A stretch of 32,448 bases of DNA from Fragilaria radians (lineage: Eukaryota; Bacillariophyta; Fragilariophyceae; Fragilariales; Fragilariaceae), in the NCBI GenBank assembly GCA_900642245.1, contig CAAAJI010000260.1, positions 1-32,448 on the forward strand, written 5' to 3'. Position 1 is the stretch's first letter. Each line of letters starts with the position of its first letter. Positions 21,115-30,449 of the stretch are shown here, in pieces. The position numbers and the translations under genes were made by a program. The notes beneath the pieces are model-generated. The model searched no databases, was not told the DNA's origin, and saw only the letters and a program-made list of their open reading frames with translations.

Positions 21115-21500
21115 TTACATAATGGTTTGTGCAGCAGAAGTCTTCAATCCATATAATGACTTAGTAGTAATGGCATTTACAATATCACATGCACAACAGG
21201 AGTGTCCAGATAATTCTCCTAAGAAAAACTCCACTCTTTCGGTATCTATTTGTACATCACCTGAATAGATGTTTTCTTTGTCATGGACAATCCCATTTCC
21301 ACCGGTAACCAGTCTTGTTTTATGTCTTAGATTAAATTTGACATTAAATACCAAATGATATGGAATCTTTGGTACCCCTTAGGTATGTCCTCCCCTGAAA
21401 TCAAGTACTATGAATGCCTCATAATCGGCAAGCTGTTTAAGCATTGTCTTGATAGCCTCTTCCCATAGCTTACTACTGCCTTTATTTTCAATCTAAATTA
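21115..21500 (-). pseudogene. Copia reverse transcriptase N-terminal fragment
   Basis: The minus-strand frame 21354-21115 reads VFNVKFNLRHKTRLVTGGNG, then DKENIYSGDVQIDTERVEFF and SLYGLKTSA. This is the typical Copia RT opening, VfdvK.d...KARlVagG ... YsgVv...s.R......a ... k.lYGLK.s. Just upstream, 21500-21361 continues as LKQLADYEAFIVLD and PKIPYHL with shifted frames. The middle is deleted: CDIVNA jumps to KSLYGLKTSA, losing the block with the YVDD-type catalytic region. Non-functional. Confidence 0.75.
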
Positions 21501-21908
21501 TGATTTAGGTGAAGAGGAATTTGCAGCATCTACTTTGAGTATAACTATCCATGAAAAGGCAATATCAAACGTTCTAAAACAATTATTAAAATGTGAATAA
21601 CTTTATGATAACTCTATACCTAGCAGAATTGTCATTAGAAGATAATGATGTTTCATCTAAACTAGGAATAGAATCCTTCACTAATAGGTATCTTCCTAGG
21701 TTTAATTCCCTTTAAGACAATTGCTCCAACAAAAGCTTGATCATTTCAACAAACAATTGAAAATAGCCTAAATAAGCACTCAATCATTGCAGTAGTCCGA
21801 TTAATAACAAGCTGATGAGTCTAGTAAACAGTATAAATGTGCGTGGCTTACGACGATGAATGATCTAATCATCCTAATACATTCACGCTGAAAAGTAAAG
21901 GTTCTAAG
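21501..21908. other. Gene-free interval
   Basis: AT-rich sequence with no recognisable coding or repeat. It lies between the Copia RT remnant and the dispersed repeat in front of the protease-like gene. Confidence 0.4.
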
Positions 21909-22110
21909 ATAAAAAGAATGATCTAAAGGCTTAAGCATCTCAGCTAATATCACAAGATGTCCAACCAACTTGCAAAAATTCCTAGCAGATTATGAATCCG
22001 ATCATGCGTTGGGTTGAGCGCTAAGTTATGAGCCACATTATCATATTACGAATTCCGAGTACCTGTTATCTTTGGATTCAACTTTCAGTCATGGGAAAAA
22101 TTAATGATTT
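21909..22110. repeat. Dispersed repeat, copy in front of the protease-like gene
   Basis: It shares the order GATAAAAAGAATSATCT, GATTATGAA-like, AGCCACATTATCA and TTTCAGT-ATG with 29775-29945, with about 65-70% identity by eye. It carries an extra stretch of about 45 bp after the first block. It ends about 40 bp upstream of the protease-like start codon, so it may supply part of that promoter. Confidence 0.5.
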
Positions 22111-22152
22111 AAAACCTGCTACACACACAACATTAGAGGTTTGACTCATATT

Positions 22153-23196
22153 ATGAATATGAAGAATTCAATCACAATCCATCTTCCACTCATCTGTTTC
22201 ATGGCATACGCTACCCTTTCGATCAACTTTTTAGTTGCGTCAGCACAAAAAGGCGACGAAAGAGAATTGAACAGTCGAATCATTGGTGGCTCGTTTGCAA
22301 ACGCCAAGAGATATCCTTACTTTACCTATTTGAGTATGAAATTTTTATCTGGTGCATCATCTTTCTGTGGAGGTTCCTTGGTGAATCCAGATGTAGTTTT
22401 GACTGCGGCCCAGTGTGTCGTGTCTGATGATTCTGACCCGATTATTGAAGTCTTGGCTTTGGTAAATTACACAAAGTGTTGCCGTTACTGGAGCTCTGAC
22501 TGGCTTTAAGCTGTCCGGAAAGGAAAGACACTACTCTGGCATTACCTTTATGAAAGTATGGGAATCACAAATGATGTTGGTCTTGTTCTTCTTGACTCAC
22601 CTGTCTTTGGGGTGCCGTTAGTCAAACTCAATTCTGATGCAAATTATCCATCAGTGGGCTATCCAGTTATTGCTGTTGGTCATGGTAGTGTATCTAATGC
22701 ACCGAATGGTGAATATCCGTACTATTTGATGGAGGTATCCCTTCCCATTGTTTCGTTCATAGATTGCAATGATAGTAATTCTTACAACGGTCAGATTGAT
22801 CAATCTATGATTTGTGCCGGAGCTTCAAACGGTGGGAAGGGTATTTGCCTAGGAGACGGCGGCGGCCCACTTATTGTTCAAGGCTTTGCAGCTACGCAAG
22901 ATGTCCAATTAGGTATTGCTTCATTCAATAGTGTCAAAGGATGTGCCGTCAAGGACTTCCCAAGTGGTTTTACCAGAGTATCTTACTTTCGAGAATGGAT
23001 TGAGTATAACATTTGTTACTACAGTAAGTTGAGGCCAAAATTTTGCTCTCCCACCAAGAAACCCACCACACGTAGGCCTACATCCCTTCCCACCCGCAAA
23101 AAGAGACCAACTATACGACCTACCTTTCCTCCTACTGAAGCTCCAATCACTTCTCCCCACTACTCTCCAAGCGCCTTCTCTCCTATTGCGGTGTAA
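22153..23196 (+). pseudogene. Trypsin-fold serine protease homologue, catalytically dead and disrupted
   Basis: A frame starting at ATG 22153 encodes a signal peptide (residues 1 to about 33), then IIGG (43-46, the trypsin activation N-terminus) and FCGGSLVNPDVVLTAAQC. The catalytic His of TAAHC is Gln (residue 87, CAG). TAA at 22507-22509 stops this frame. The same frame reopens to encode NDVGLVLLD, which keeps the catalytic Asp, then AGASNGGKGICLGDGGGPLI. There the catalytic Ser of GDSGGP is Gly (GGC, 22858-22860) and the S1-pocket position is Gly, not Asp. Between about 22477 and 22560 another frame gives better trypsin-like sequence (VAVTGALTGFKLSGKERHYS), so two compensating frameshifts are likely. 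The C-terminus is a PT-rich tail (KKPTTRRPTSLPTRKKRPT). It is either a decaying gene or a non-enzymatic homologue with sequence errors. Recognised Copia remnants lie on both sides. Confidence 0.8.
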
Positions 23197-23289
23197 ATTT
23201 GTAAAGGGAAGATTTAACATTATGCCTGTTTTCTCCCAAAATGAACTACGCTTCAACACTCCAAACACTCTTCTCTTTAGTGTTACATA

Positions 23290-23838
23290 CGTACTTGTTT
23301 ATTTAGATTAGACGCGTGTCCACCCGGTGTTGTTACCTAAACATTTCTTGTTATGCTTGTTGAATGTAAAGCCACTCAAGTTCTTTGTGAACATATCACT
23401 TAATTATTTTCCGAGCGAGTCCACTCTAATTTCATTATTCATTTTTCTTTCGATTCTCTCTAACAAAAATACAGGACCTGTATGTATTACCTTCAACCTC
23501 CAAGTCTGCAGTTGTAGATTAGATTTTTTTTGACCTTACTGATTTGATAAATTTTTGATATACATCGGTTCTTGAAAATATTTTATAGCCGCCACCAATT
23601 GCTCCTCAGTGACTGGTAGCACCACAATTTCCTACATCGTACTCTGAACACTTACAGGAGCCTTGTAAATAAACTCCAATTCTGCTAACACTTCTTTCAC
23701 TCTCGAATTTCTTATCTTAGTATAAAACCAACTGAAAAACTGGCAATGAAGAGTATCTTTAAGGAATGAAACTAAATAAATAGTTTCATTACCAAAAGGA
23801 TTCTTCAATACATAGGACTCGAGCCCAGAGTATATCAA
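23290..23838 (-). pseudogene. Copia RNase H / polyprotein C-terminal remnant
   Basis: The minus strand in shifting frames gives EIVVLPVTEEQLVAAIKYFQ, then MYIKNL, then IRVDSLGK*LSDMFTKNLSG and FNKHNKKCLG. This follows the Copia RNase H order SEivALs.ateEl...i ... I.vdwvpt...iaDmFTKnLsGp.FnkH....lG. Several stops interrupt it. It lies directly downstream of the protease-like gene, on the opposite strand. Confidence 0.6.
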
Positions 23839-24099
23839 ATACTTGACAATACTTAACCAATAAACCCACTTTTGATAAAACTAGATACATAAACTATCAC
23901 CATATCTTACTGCTCCCCTAATATCTAACCTTACAACTGAAATACCTTTGATCTTGTATAACTTCTTTATATATTCTCTCTTGTATTCCTCACTTAAATG
24001 AATCTTAATTTTGTTCCTGATGAATCCCTAACTTTTTTACTCTGATGTTTTCTTGGGTTGATGCAGTGACCCAAGATTATGTGGGGAATGCTCTCCCAT
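23839..24099. other. Gene-free stretch between Copia fragments
   Basis: AT-rich sequence with stops in all frames. It probably represents decayed polymerase sequence between the RT fragment at 24.1-24.2 kb and the RNase H fragment at 23.3-23.8 kb on the minus strand. No motif is visible. Confidence 0.35.
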
Positions 24100-24240
24100 G
24101 AAGCAATCGCTATAAATGTCTGAAAACCTTTAAATTGTTTGAGATCTGTCTTAATAGTCTCTTCCCATAGATTATTGACATTTTTCTTGTCTAGGTTAAT
24201 ATCACTATTGATTCCTTTAGGAACTTTATTTTCAAATTTT
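24100..24240 (-). pseudogene. Copia reverse transcriptase leader fragment
   Basis: The minus strand gives NLWEETIKTDLKQFKGFQTF. This resembles the Copia stretch W..A...E...l..y.tf just before RT, and parallels the fragment at 21361-21500. With the RNase H piece at 23290-23838 it is in correct 5' to 3' order, so both may come from one decayed element. Confidence 0.4.
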
Positions 24241-24994
24241 TATTTGCTGGGCTTGTGTATCCTGGCAACATCTATAGACACTTTAGCCTCGCAATACTGT
24301 ACAAGATGATAGAAAGGTTTACAATGGAAAATATTTTGGTTTCCTGCAAGTGAGATTACTAGTTTATTGTTGCTGAGACATCATGCAAGGAAATTTAACC
24401 CTGATTGTGACTTGTTAATGTCATTCCATTTTACTAGGCATATGTGATTTGTACTTGTCTTCTTTCTATTTCTTCACAATGCTTGAGCACCTTAGTACAT
24501 TCTCATGACCTATCCTTGTCACCCCCTCCCATGTCCCATATATGTCGTTGATGCAAATAATCTAGTTCAGTTTGAGACTTAGATTCCATCAAAGCACTAT
24601 GGTGTATCTAATACTTAGTCGCCCCTAAATGAAAATCTAAACTTTTAAAATTCTCCTGACTTTTAAGGATAACTGCATCATGCAAAGGGAAGAAGACTCC
24701 AGTTCTTTGTCCAATATTTGGTCCAAATCACCTGTTTTAGATTTTTTCTACTTGCCATGTCAGCATTCTGCTTCCTAGTTTTCTGTTTAGAAGGACTATT
24801 TCTAGGGCATGGCATCATATCTAGCTTATTAATAATTTCTTAGACAACTGGCTTAAGTGATACTTGTTTGCTTTGATGATAAGCATCTGCTGCAGACCTG
24901 ACAACACTTATGTGTAATACTGTGCTTAGATCATTCTTAAGATCTTAAATGCCAGTTTGTCTCCTACATTTTAAAACTCCCTCTTGTTCTTGGA
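24241..24994. other. No recognised gene
   Basis: AT-rich sequence with short frames only. It is bounded by a minus-strand Copia fragment on the left and a plus-strand Copia fragment on the right, so a junction between two oppositely oriented decayed elements must lie here. Its exact place is not visible. Confidence 0.35.
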
Positions 24995-25512
24995 ATGAAC
25001 AGCTCAAACAAGATAAGATTGTGGGTTGACGCCTCATTTGGAACAATAGCTGGAATGCTCAGTCAAATTGAAGCAATAATGTCCTTGGGTGTTGGATCAA
25101 TATCTAGCATATTGAGGAAGCAAAAGCTGAATTATACAAGCTTGACAGAAGCAGAACTGGTTGGGGTACATGATGCTATGTCTCAGATTGCTTGGACATG
25201 ACATTTCATGCATGAACAAGAAATCAAAATATATCATAACATGCTTTTTCAAGACAATTAAAGTGCCATGTTTCTGGGTTTCTGGAGAAGAATGGAATTA
25301 GTTCAAGCTCTCAAAATACACGGCATATAAATATTCATTATCACTATATCAAGGACCTAATAAAATCTGGCGAAGTTGAGCTTGAATATTGTAAATGGTG
25401 GATGATTTCTTTACAAAGTCACTGCAAGGTAAGCAATTCATGCAATTTAAGAAAAATCAAAATGGGAGAAATCAACCAAGAGCAAAGATGATACGATACA
25501 TTTTGAAGGAGT
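24995..25512 (+). pseudogene. Copia RNase H and C-terminal end, plus strand
   Basis: The frame 24995-25201 reads KIRLWVDASFGTIAGMLSQI, MSLGVGSISSI, then KQKLNYTSLTEAELVGVHDA and ends IAWT. This follows the Copia RNase H pattern l...vDAsfav....kSh.G..mslGkGai.s...KqK.nt.SsTEAElv...d......W. Downstream in shifted frames are HYIKDLIKSGEVELEYC and, just before 25514, a KECVG-like end typical of these polyproteins. The usual RNase H Asp (VDAS) and Glu (TEAE) are kept. Frameshifts after 25201 break it. Confidence 0.75.
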
Positions 25513-25513
25513 G

Positions 25514-25870
25514 TGTTGGACGGTTCGTCCAGCACTGTGCTTGACCGATTGACCGATCGGGGAAAAGCCGTTGGTAAATAACGTCAAGATGGTTTTGAGA
25601 ATAAACGATGGATGACGTAAGAAAATTTAATACAAGGGCAGAATTCTAAGATCGTGAAACACGTCAAAATGTGTGCATCCTCAATATTTTAATAATCTAG
25701 CCCCATACCTTTACAATTTGAACTCCTCTTTCCATTTCATGTTTTACGCTTCTCTATAATTCTATATGGATTTCAGCAAACGAATGGACACTGGTAGTCA
25801 AATTATCCAAGATCCATAACACTTTACAAGGTTAAAATACAATTTGAACTCCTCTTTCCATTCCATGCCA
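25514..25870 (+). repeat. Probable 3' LTR of the plus-strand Copia element (end uncertain)
   Basis: It begins TGTTGGACGG immediately after the Copia C-terminal coding, where an LTR should start with TG. A perfect 6-bp inverted repeat with a 3-base loop (TGGACG GTT CGTCCA) lies at 25517-25531. GACCGATTGACCGATCGG follows at about 25542. The matching 5' LTR is absent, so the end is set only by the stop codon of the next gene and may be earlier. Exact class and borders are inferred. Confidence 0.4.
25713..25867. repeat. 29-bp direct repeat, two copies
   Basis: ACAATTTGAACTCCTCTTTC and the following nine bases occur at 25713-25741 and again at 25839-25867, with one mismatch. Starts are 126 bp apart. 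The second copy lies 42 bp from the stop codon of the glycosyltransferase-like gene, so it may lie in that gene's 3' UTR. Confidence 0.85.
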
Positions 25871-25908
25871 AACTTATTGTAGGTTGATTCATACAGATCA
25901 ACGTTTTA

Positions 25909-27234
25909 TCACGGAAAACATTTTCTACGATTGTACTTTATGGCGAGAAATACCTGAATCCCGTCTTCCATGGTTCGTCTTTCAGTAGAAACTAAATTCA
26001 TTAAGGCATCAAAACAGCGTGTTTCATTTTTCAAAGTACAGGTTGAACAAAAATATATGTCGGATGGAAGATGATGATAATTGATTGTTCTACTTGAATT
26101 GCTTTCTTCTGATGAAATAAGACAACTAGATGGGTACAACCATTGTGTAAATTCAATTGCCGATAATACTGTTGATTCCTTTGTACCTAAATGCAATGCT
26201 GTTGCTTCATAAACTTTAGCGGCAATATCAGCACAATTTGTTTCATATCCATTCTCAACCAAACAATGGGGACAAAATTTCCATGACTTTGAAGAGTTTG
26301 CACAAGATTGTCTTGCAATGAAGTATTCCTTGTGATACTTTAGATATACACCTTCAGGGTACAATACTTTCGATCGTTGCTTCCAACGAGATATATCCAT
26401 AAATGTTGCACAAGTGAACATTACCAGAGGCACAAATCGAACCTGAAGACCATCTTGATCCCAACGATACTTGATCAAAGATTCTGGATTCCATAAATCA
26501 ATGTGCCTTGTTAATTCGATAATTATGGATGTATTGTATTGGAGTATTGGGGGAAGGATATTCAATGCCGCCAACAGATGATGTCTTCCAACAACCAAGA
26601 AACGATCGGTATATCCACCATAATCTTCTGAGGATGGAATCCAAAGAAAATTATCAACATCTAAATGTTGAATATTGCACGGACAAAGGTAGTAGTAATC
26701 CGATCTTGTTACTACAAATCGTTCATACTTTTCAAGGATCCCTTCCTTTTGAAGTCGTTGAGCAAGAAACCATCGAATCATAAGTATAATGGCACCACTG
26801 CCTTGAAGTCCTTTGATACCTGAAAAAATACCACCATCTTGAGAATAATAAGGTAAGACTGTGTTTCTCCACGTCGAACCATGGATCAAATCTATAGCAT
26901 CAGCCCAATCATCGTATTCCTTGTGAGTCCAGATATATTTGGATCGTTGAAATAAACTGGTGTTCTGTATGGATTTTATTGAACTTGAATCATTCACACC
27001 GACGAAGAGTGCCAAATCTGCATGATTGATATCTATCAGATTTTGAAAAGCCGATTTCCAAGCCAATTCACCTCCTCGGATGCTCCCAATGACGATGACA
27101 AGGCATTTGGAGTGTTTCTTGTCATCTTTACTTTCCATCATCAAAGGAGATTGGTGGATTGGGATGTATGCTTTGAAACTTATGTTTAGTACTGCCACAA
27201 CAATGACTAAGGAAGTCCAAAGTTTACTATCCAT
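25909..27234 (-). CDS. Type II membrane glycosyltransferase-like protein, 441 residues
   Basis: The single exon starts at the ATG complementary to 27232-27234; the open frame extends 24 codons further upstream but only from a TTG. It stops with TGA at 25909-25911. Residues 5-22 (LWTSLVIVVAVLNISF) form a signal anchor, giving a Golgi-type topology with a short cytosolic end. The lumenal part shows LVIVIGSIRGGELAWKS, a central ERFVVTRSDYYYLCPC and IPSSEDYGGYTDRFLVVGR. That RSDYY...C and EDYGG.tDR combination matches an uncharacterised glycosyltransferase-like family (annotated in plants as DUF7796, from memory). It is found in algae and some large-virus genomes. Several Cys and Cys-X2-Cys pairs (KFCPHC, CSTC) suggest disulfides or metal binding. 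Substrate unknown. The gene is intact although a Copia element ends about 400 bp downstream. Confidence 0.75.
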   Translation of the reverse strand: MDSKLWTSLVIVVAVLNISFKAYIPIHQSPLMMESKDDKKHSKCLVIVIGSIRGGELAWKSAFQNLIDINHADLALFVGVNDSSSIKSIQNTSLFQRSKYIWTHKEYDDWADAIDLIHGSTWRNTVLPYYSQDGGIFSGIKGLQGSGAIILMIRWFLAQRLQKEGILEKYERFVVTRSDYYYLCPCNIQHLDVDNFLWIPSSEDYGGYTDRFLVVGRHHLLAALNILPPILQYNTSIIIELTRHIDLWNPESLIKYRWDQDGLQVRFVPLVMFTCATFMDISRWKQRSKVLYPEGVYLKYHKEYFIARQSCANSSKSWKFCPHCLVENGYETNCADIAAKVYEATALHLGTKESTVLSAIEFTQWLYPSSCLISSEESNSSRTINYHHLPSDIYFCSTCTLKNETRCFDALMNLVSTERRTMEDGIQVFLAIKYNRRKCFP

Positions 27235-27357
27235 TCCTTTTGTTTCTAGAAGGATCAACCAACCATGGAAGCAAGAGCTAGATTTTTCTTCGAAGAATTT
27301 TTTCAATATTACTAGTAGTAGATGCTTGCTCCGAAGAGTTTAATCACTAACGAGAAT
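27235..27357. promoter_or_regulatory. Short upstream region of the glycosyltransferase-like gene
   Basis: Only about 120 bp separate the start codon from the repeat array at 27358, so the promoter probably overlaps or abuts repeats. No specific element is recognised. Confidence 0.3.
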
Positions 27358-29612
27358 GTGAATTTCTGCTTATAAATTTCAAGCAATAATCATGGATTTT
27401 TCATTATTGCTATTTGTGAATCAAGAATTTGTAGGAGATGATGCATGACACAATATTCAGGTTTTACTACTTGACCTAACAGGTCATTGGTATCTACAAT
27501 TGCATTCCAAATATTACAGGAAATGAAGTAAATTATACCATTGATTTAGCGTTGGCATTAGGAAGGTGTAGAAGTAGTCATTTCATTTTTTTCCTATTCA
27601 AACTATGGTTTAAAGACATACTTTTAGATTTTTATTGCGTTGCTAATACAATAAGAATCATCCCAAACATACACGATATTATTGATCCATGATGGCTATT
27701 TAAAAAAAATAGACTTAACCGTTTGAATTAGCTATATCCCTAGTGATTTTAGTCGCTTACTCTCAAACTACTCGATCACATTCTCGAGAATTACTATACT
27801 AACAAAACGCAGAAGGGTTAAGGGGTAGAATCATCCAGATAGATTGGATGTGAAACTTTTTTAGTAGGAGGAAGTAGGACTAGTAGTTGGAGCTTGCTTT
27901 GCTACGCAGAGTTAATTACTTTGTACAAATTAGAGTAGTTGATTCAGAACAGTGTAACATTTTGAATTTCTGTTTATAAATTTCCGTCATGCTTTTTTTA
28001 ATCCAATTAGAATTTGCATGTCATCTAATTTAATGCATGATACAATTGGTATCTTGAAATGTATTCATTATTATAGATCTGTATTTGTGATAAAGTAAAT
28101 TACACCCATTGATTTAGCATTGACATCAGGAACTTGTAAAAGTTAGACATATTACTTGTAATCCTATTATTAACTATTGTTCAAAATCAAAATTTAGCTC
28201 TTTTAAAACTTAGAAAATCAAAATGATATTGTTGTTAGTACAAAGTCAGTATGATTGTCCTGTTAACATGAGTTCTGTGTATTCTTAAGCTCTATCAAAG
28301 TTTACAATATTGAGAGAACAGTCATTCCAAAGATACAGCAATATTATCCATCCATATTGATTATTCTCATTAAAAAAGTTATGATTAGACTTTCGATTAA
28401 GATGCATGAAAGATCTTTTTCCTCAATTTAAAGGAAAATGGTTGATAATTGATGACATCAAAAAGTGTTAGAGTAGATATTATCACTTTTTTTCTTATTC
28501 TTAAGGTTAAAGTCATCTTTTAGCTTTTACTGTTGCTGTCGTTGTAGAAGTCATTGCCCTTTCTGCTATTTGAACATCCAAAAATTGTTTCTGCTATTAG
28601 AGAATCAAAGCTTTAGCGAAAAATCAAAAGTATTCTCTTGTTGGTGCATTATCTATAATCACTTATTTTGTCAACTGTACTTCAATGTGTTCTTTACTTG
28701 TTTGAAAGTTTAAGAAATCTGTGTGTTCTTTACTTGTGTGAAAGTTAAAGTATTTGCGTCAAATGAAGGAACATTATACATGCATTTTAGATTAAGAAAC
28801 ATAAAATTTATTAACATTTCCAATGTCTTCAAGAAATTTCATTTTACTTGCAGAATAATATCGCAATTAAGCTGATCACTATGGACGGCAATGAAAATTT
28901 CAATAGCATTGCGTGAAAACACAATTTAAACAATTAAGAGTTTACAATTGAAAGTTTGGACAACACTATAGTGTAGATTGTTGAGGAACATAGAATTGAA
29001 TTCTTATTTTAGGATTAGCTAATGGAAAGTTAGTGCATGAACGTGCAACAATCTATAACCGTTGTAATCGTACTCATCTCTTAGTCGATAATTCGCTGTC
29101 TGTCCTAAAAGGTTACGGGCAAAAACAATTAGATCGTTTTCTGTCACATTTACGTGTGCCGTCTGAAGGCAAGATCAGTGTAAAACTTTTTTAGTAGTGT
29201 AGATATGATTAATGTCTTTTAAACCATTTATAATTAGATTTTAGATTAAGAAGCACAAAAGACTCTCCCCTCAACTTAGAGGAATATTGTTATTTTTTTC
29301 AATGTTTTTGAAGGAATTTCATTTAGTTGAAGATGAATATTGCAATTAGATCTATCCACTGTGGACTGCGATGAAAATTTTATTAGAGTTTGAACGACAA
29401 TTGCGATAAATGTTCTACAGTTTACAACTGAAAGTCTCGATAACATTCTAGTTTATAGTTCTGGATAGGTACCGCTATATCCCTAGTGATACCCAGTACT
29501 CGTACTCGATCACTTTCTCAAATATTGTTTTCTAATAAAAAGTACAAGGGTTACGGGGTAGCACCTGTCAGATTGAATGTGAAACTTTTTTTGTTGTGTA
29601 GATAGATTCTGC
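27358..29612. repeat. Nested array of three diverged repeat modules
   Basis: Module R1: 27358-27583 and 27962-28151 (TGAATTTCTG-TTATAAATTTC through ATTGATTTAGC.TTG.CAT). Module R2: 28381-28460 (partial), 28785-28985 and 29231-29465 (TTTAGATTAAGAA through TGGAC.GC.ATGAAAATTT). Module R3: 27731-27868, 29070-29204 (diverged) and 29474-29602 (GCTATATCCCTAGTGAT through GTGAAACTTTTTT). The order is R1-R3-R1-R2-R2-R3-R2-R3, as if a composite unit was duplicated and then decayed. No coding was recognised. Confidence 0.65.
28686..28757. repeat. 36-bp tandem duplication, two copies
   Basis: TGTGTTCTTTACTTGTTTGA (28686) recurs as TGTGTTCTTTACTTGTGTGA (28722), each followed by AAGTT-AA. The period is 36 bp. 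It lies inside the larger repeat array between R2 copies. Confidence 0.8.
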
Positions 29613-29682
29613 GCAGTAATTATTGAATGTATATGGAAGGAAAATGAAGTATAAAGGTGTGACAATATGTTAAGCGCATGTA

Positions 29683-29703
29683 TTCGGGGGGAACCCCTCC
29701 GAA
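29683..29703. other. GC-rich imperfect palindrome
   Basis: TTCGGGGGGAACCCCTCCGAA can fold into a hairpin with arms TTCGG-GGG and CCC-CCGAA around a short loop. It stands out from the surrounding AT-rich sequence. It lacks the context of a known terminator or replication site. Function unknown. Confidence 0.5.
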
Positions 29704-29774
29704 ATCTCCTTCTAGTATAAAAGGAAATAACATACAATAAATGATGATCCAATGGAGTAAAGTAAGGATTGAAG

Positions 29775-29945
29775 ATAAAAAGAATCATCTCAAATTTTCT
29801 ATCAGGTTATGAACTAGTTCTTGTGGTGAGCTAGCATTTTAGCCACATTATCAAGTGGAATCAACGTATGTTACAAATTTGGCTGGTACGCCGCACATGT
29901 TGATTCTCATATTTCAGTTATGAAAAAAGGATTAAAAGTGTTATG
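29775..29945. repeat. Dispersed repeat, second copy
   Basis: Partner of 21909-22110 (same block order; see that entry). This copy lacks about 45 bp present in the other and has no gene next to it. A minus-strand frame at 29510-29788 overlaps its start by chance. Confidence 0.5.
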
Positions 29946-30449
29946 TTTTTGATACTCTCTTTGTAGAGTGGTATCAAGCCATAAAACGTAGTTTACTAAG
30001 AAAATATTGTAACAGTATTTTTGAATTTTTGAAATTGCATACATCGTTGCATTTTGTAAATCTAGTTCAAACTTGCAAAAAAATAATAATTTACTAGGTG
30101 CCAAAGCTATAGCTTTTAATTTTCACAAAGCAAAATTTCTGCAAACCAAAATTTTGTGATGGATTCTTTTACATATCTTGTTGGATATACCTGCCTTCTG
30201 CGTCCAGTATATCTGCTGTACCAATTACATTTAGATCTTTGTATCACCCCTAACAGCATAGGCTAACGGATGAATATCAGATGCTTTAGGACTTTGCATT
30301 TGCCTCCAGATGCCTATCCTATATTAGCACGGTCAAGCAACCTGAAGTTCTAGGAAGAAAAACCTTTGTCATTGTTCATACCAAGTCATAATTGACTACA
30401 ATGGAAGAGTAAGGGGAGGGTTTCAGATGTTTATGATGATGGTGAGTTG
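29946..30449. other. Gene-free interval
   Basis: AT-rich. The minus-strand frame at 29907-30104 has no recognised motif. Around 30200-30300 the minus strand shows short retrotransposon-like residue strings (LNVIGTADILDAEGRYIQQ), too weak to call. Confidence 0.35.
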
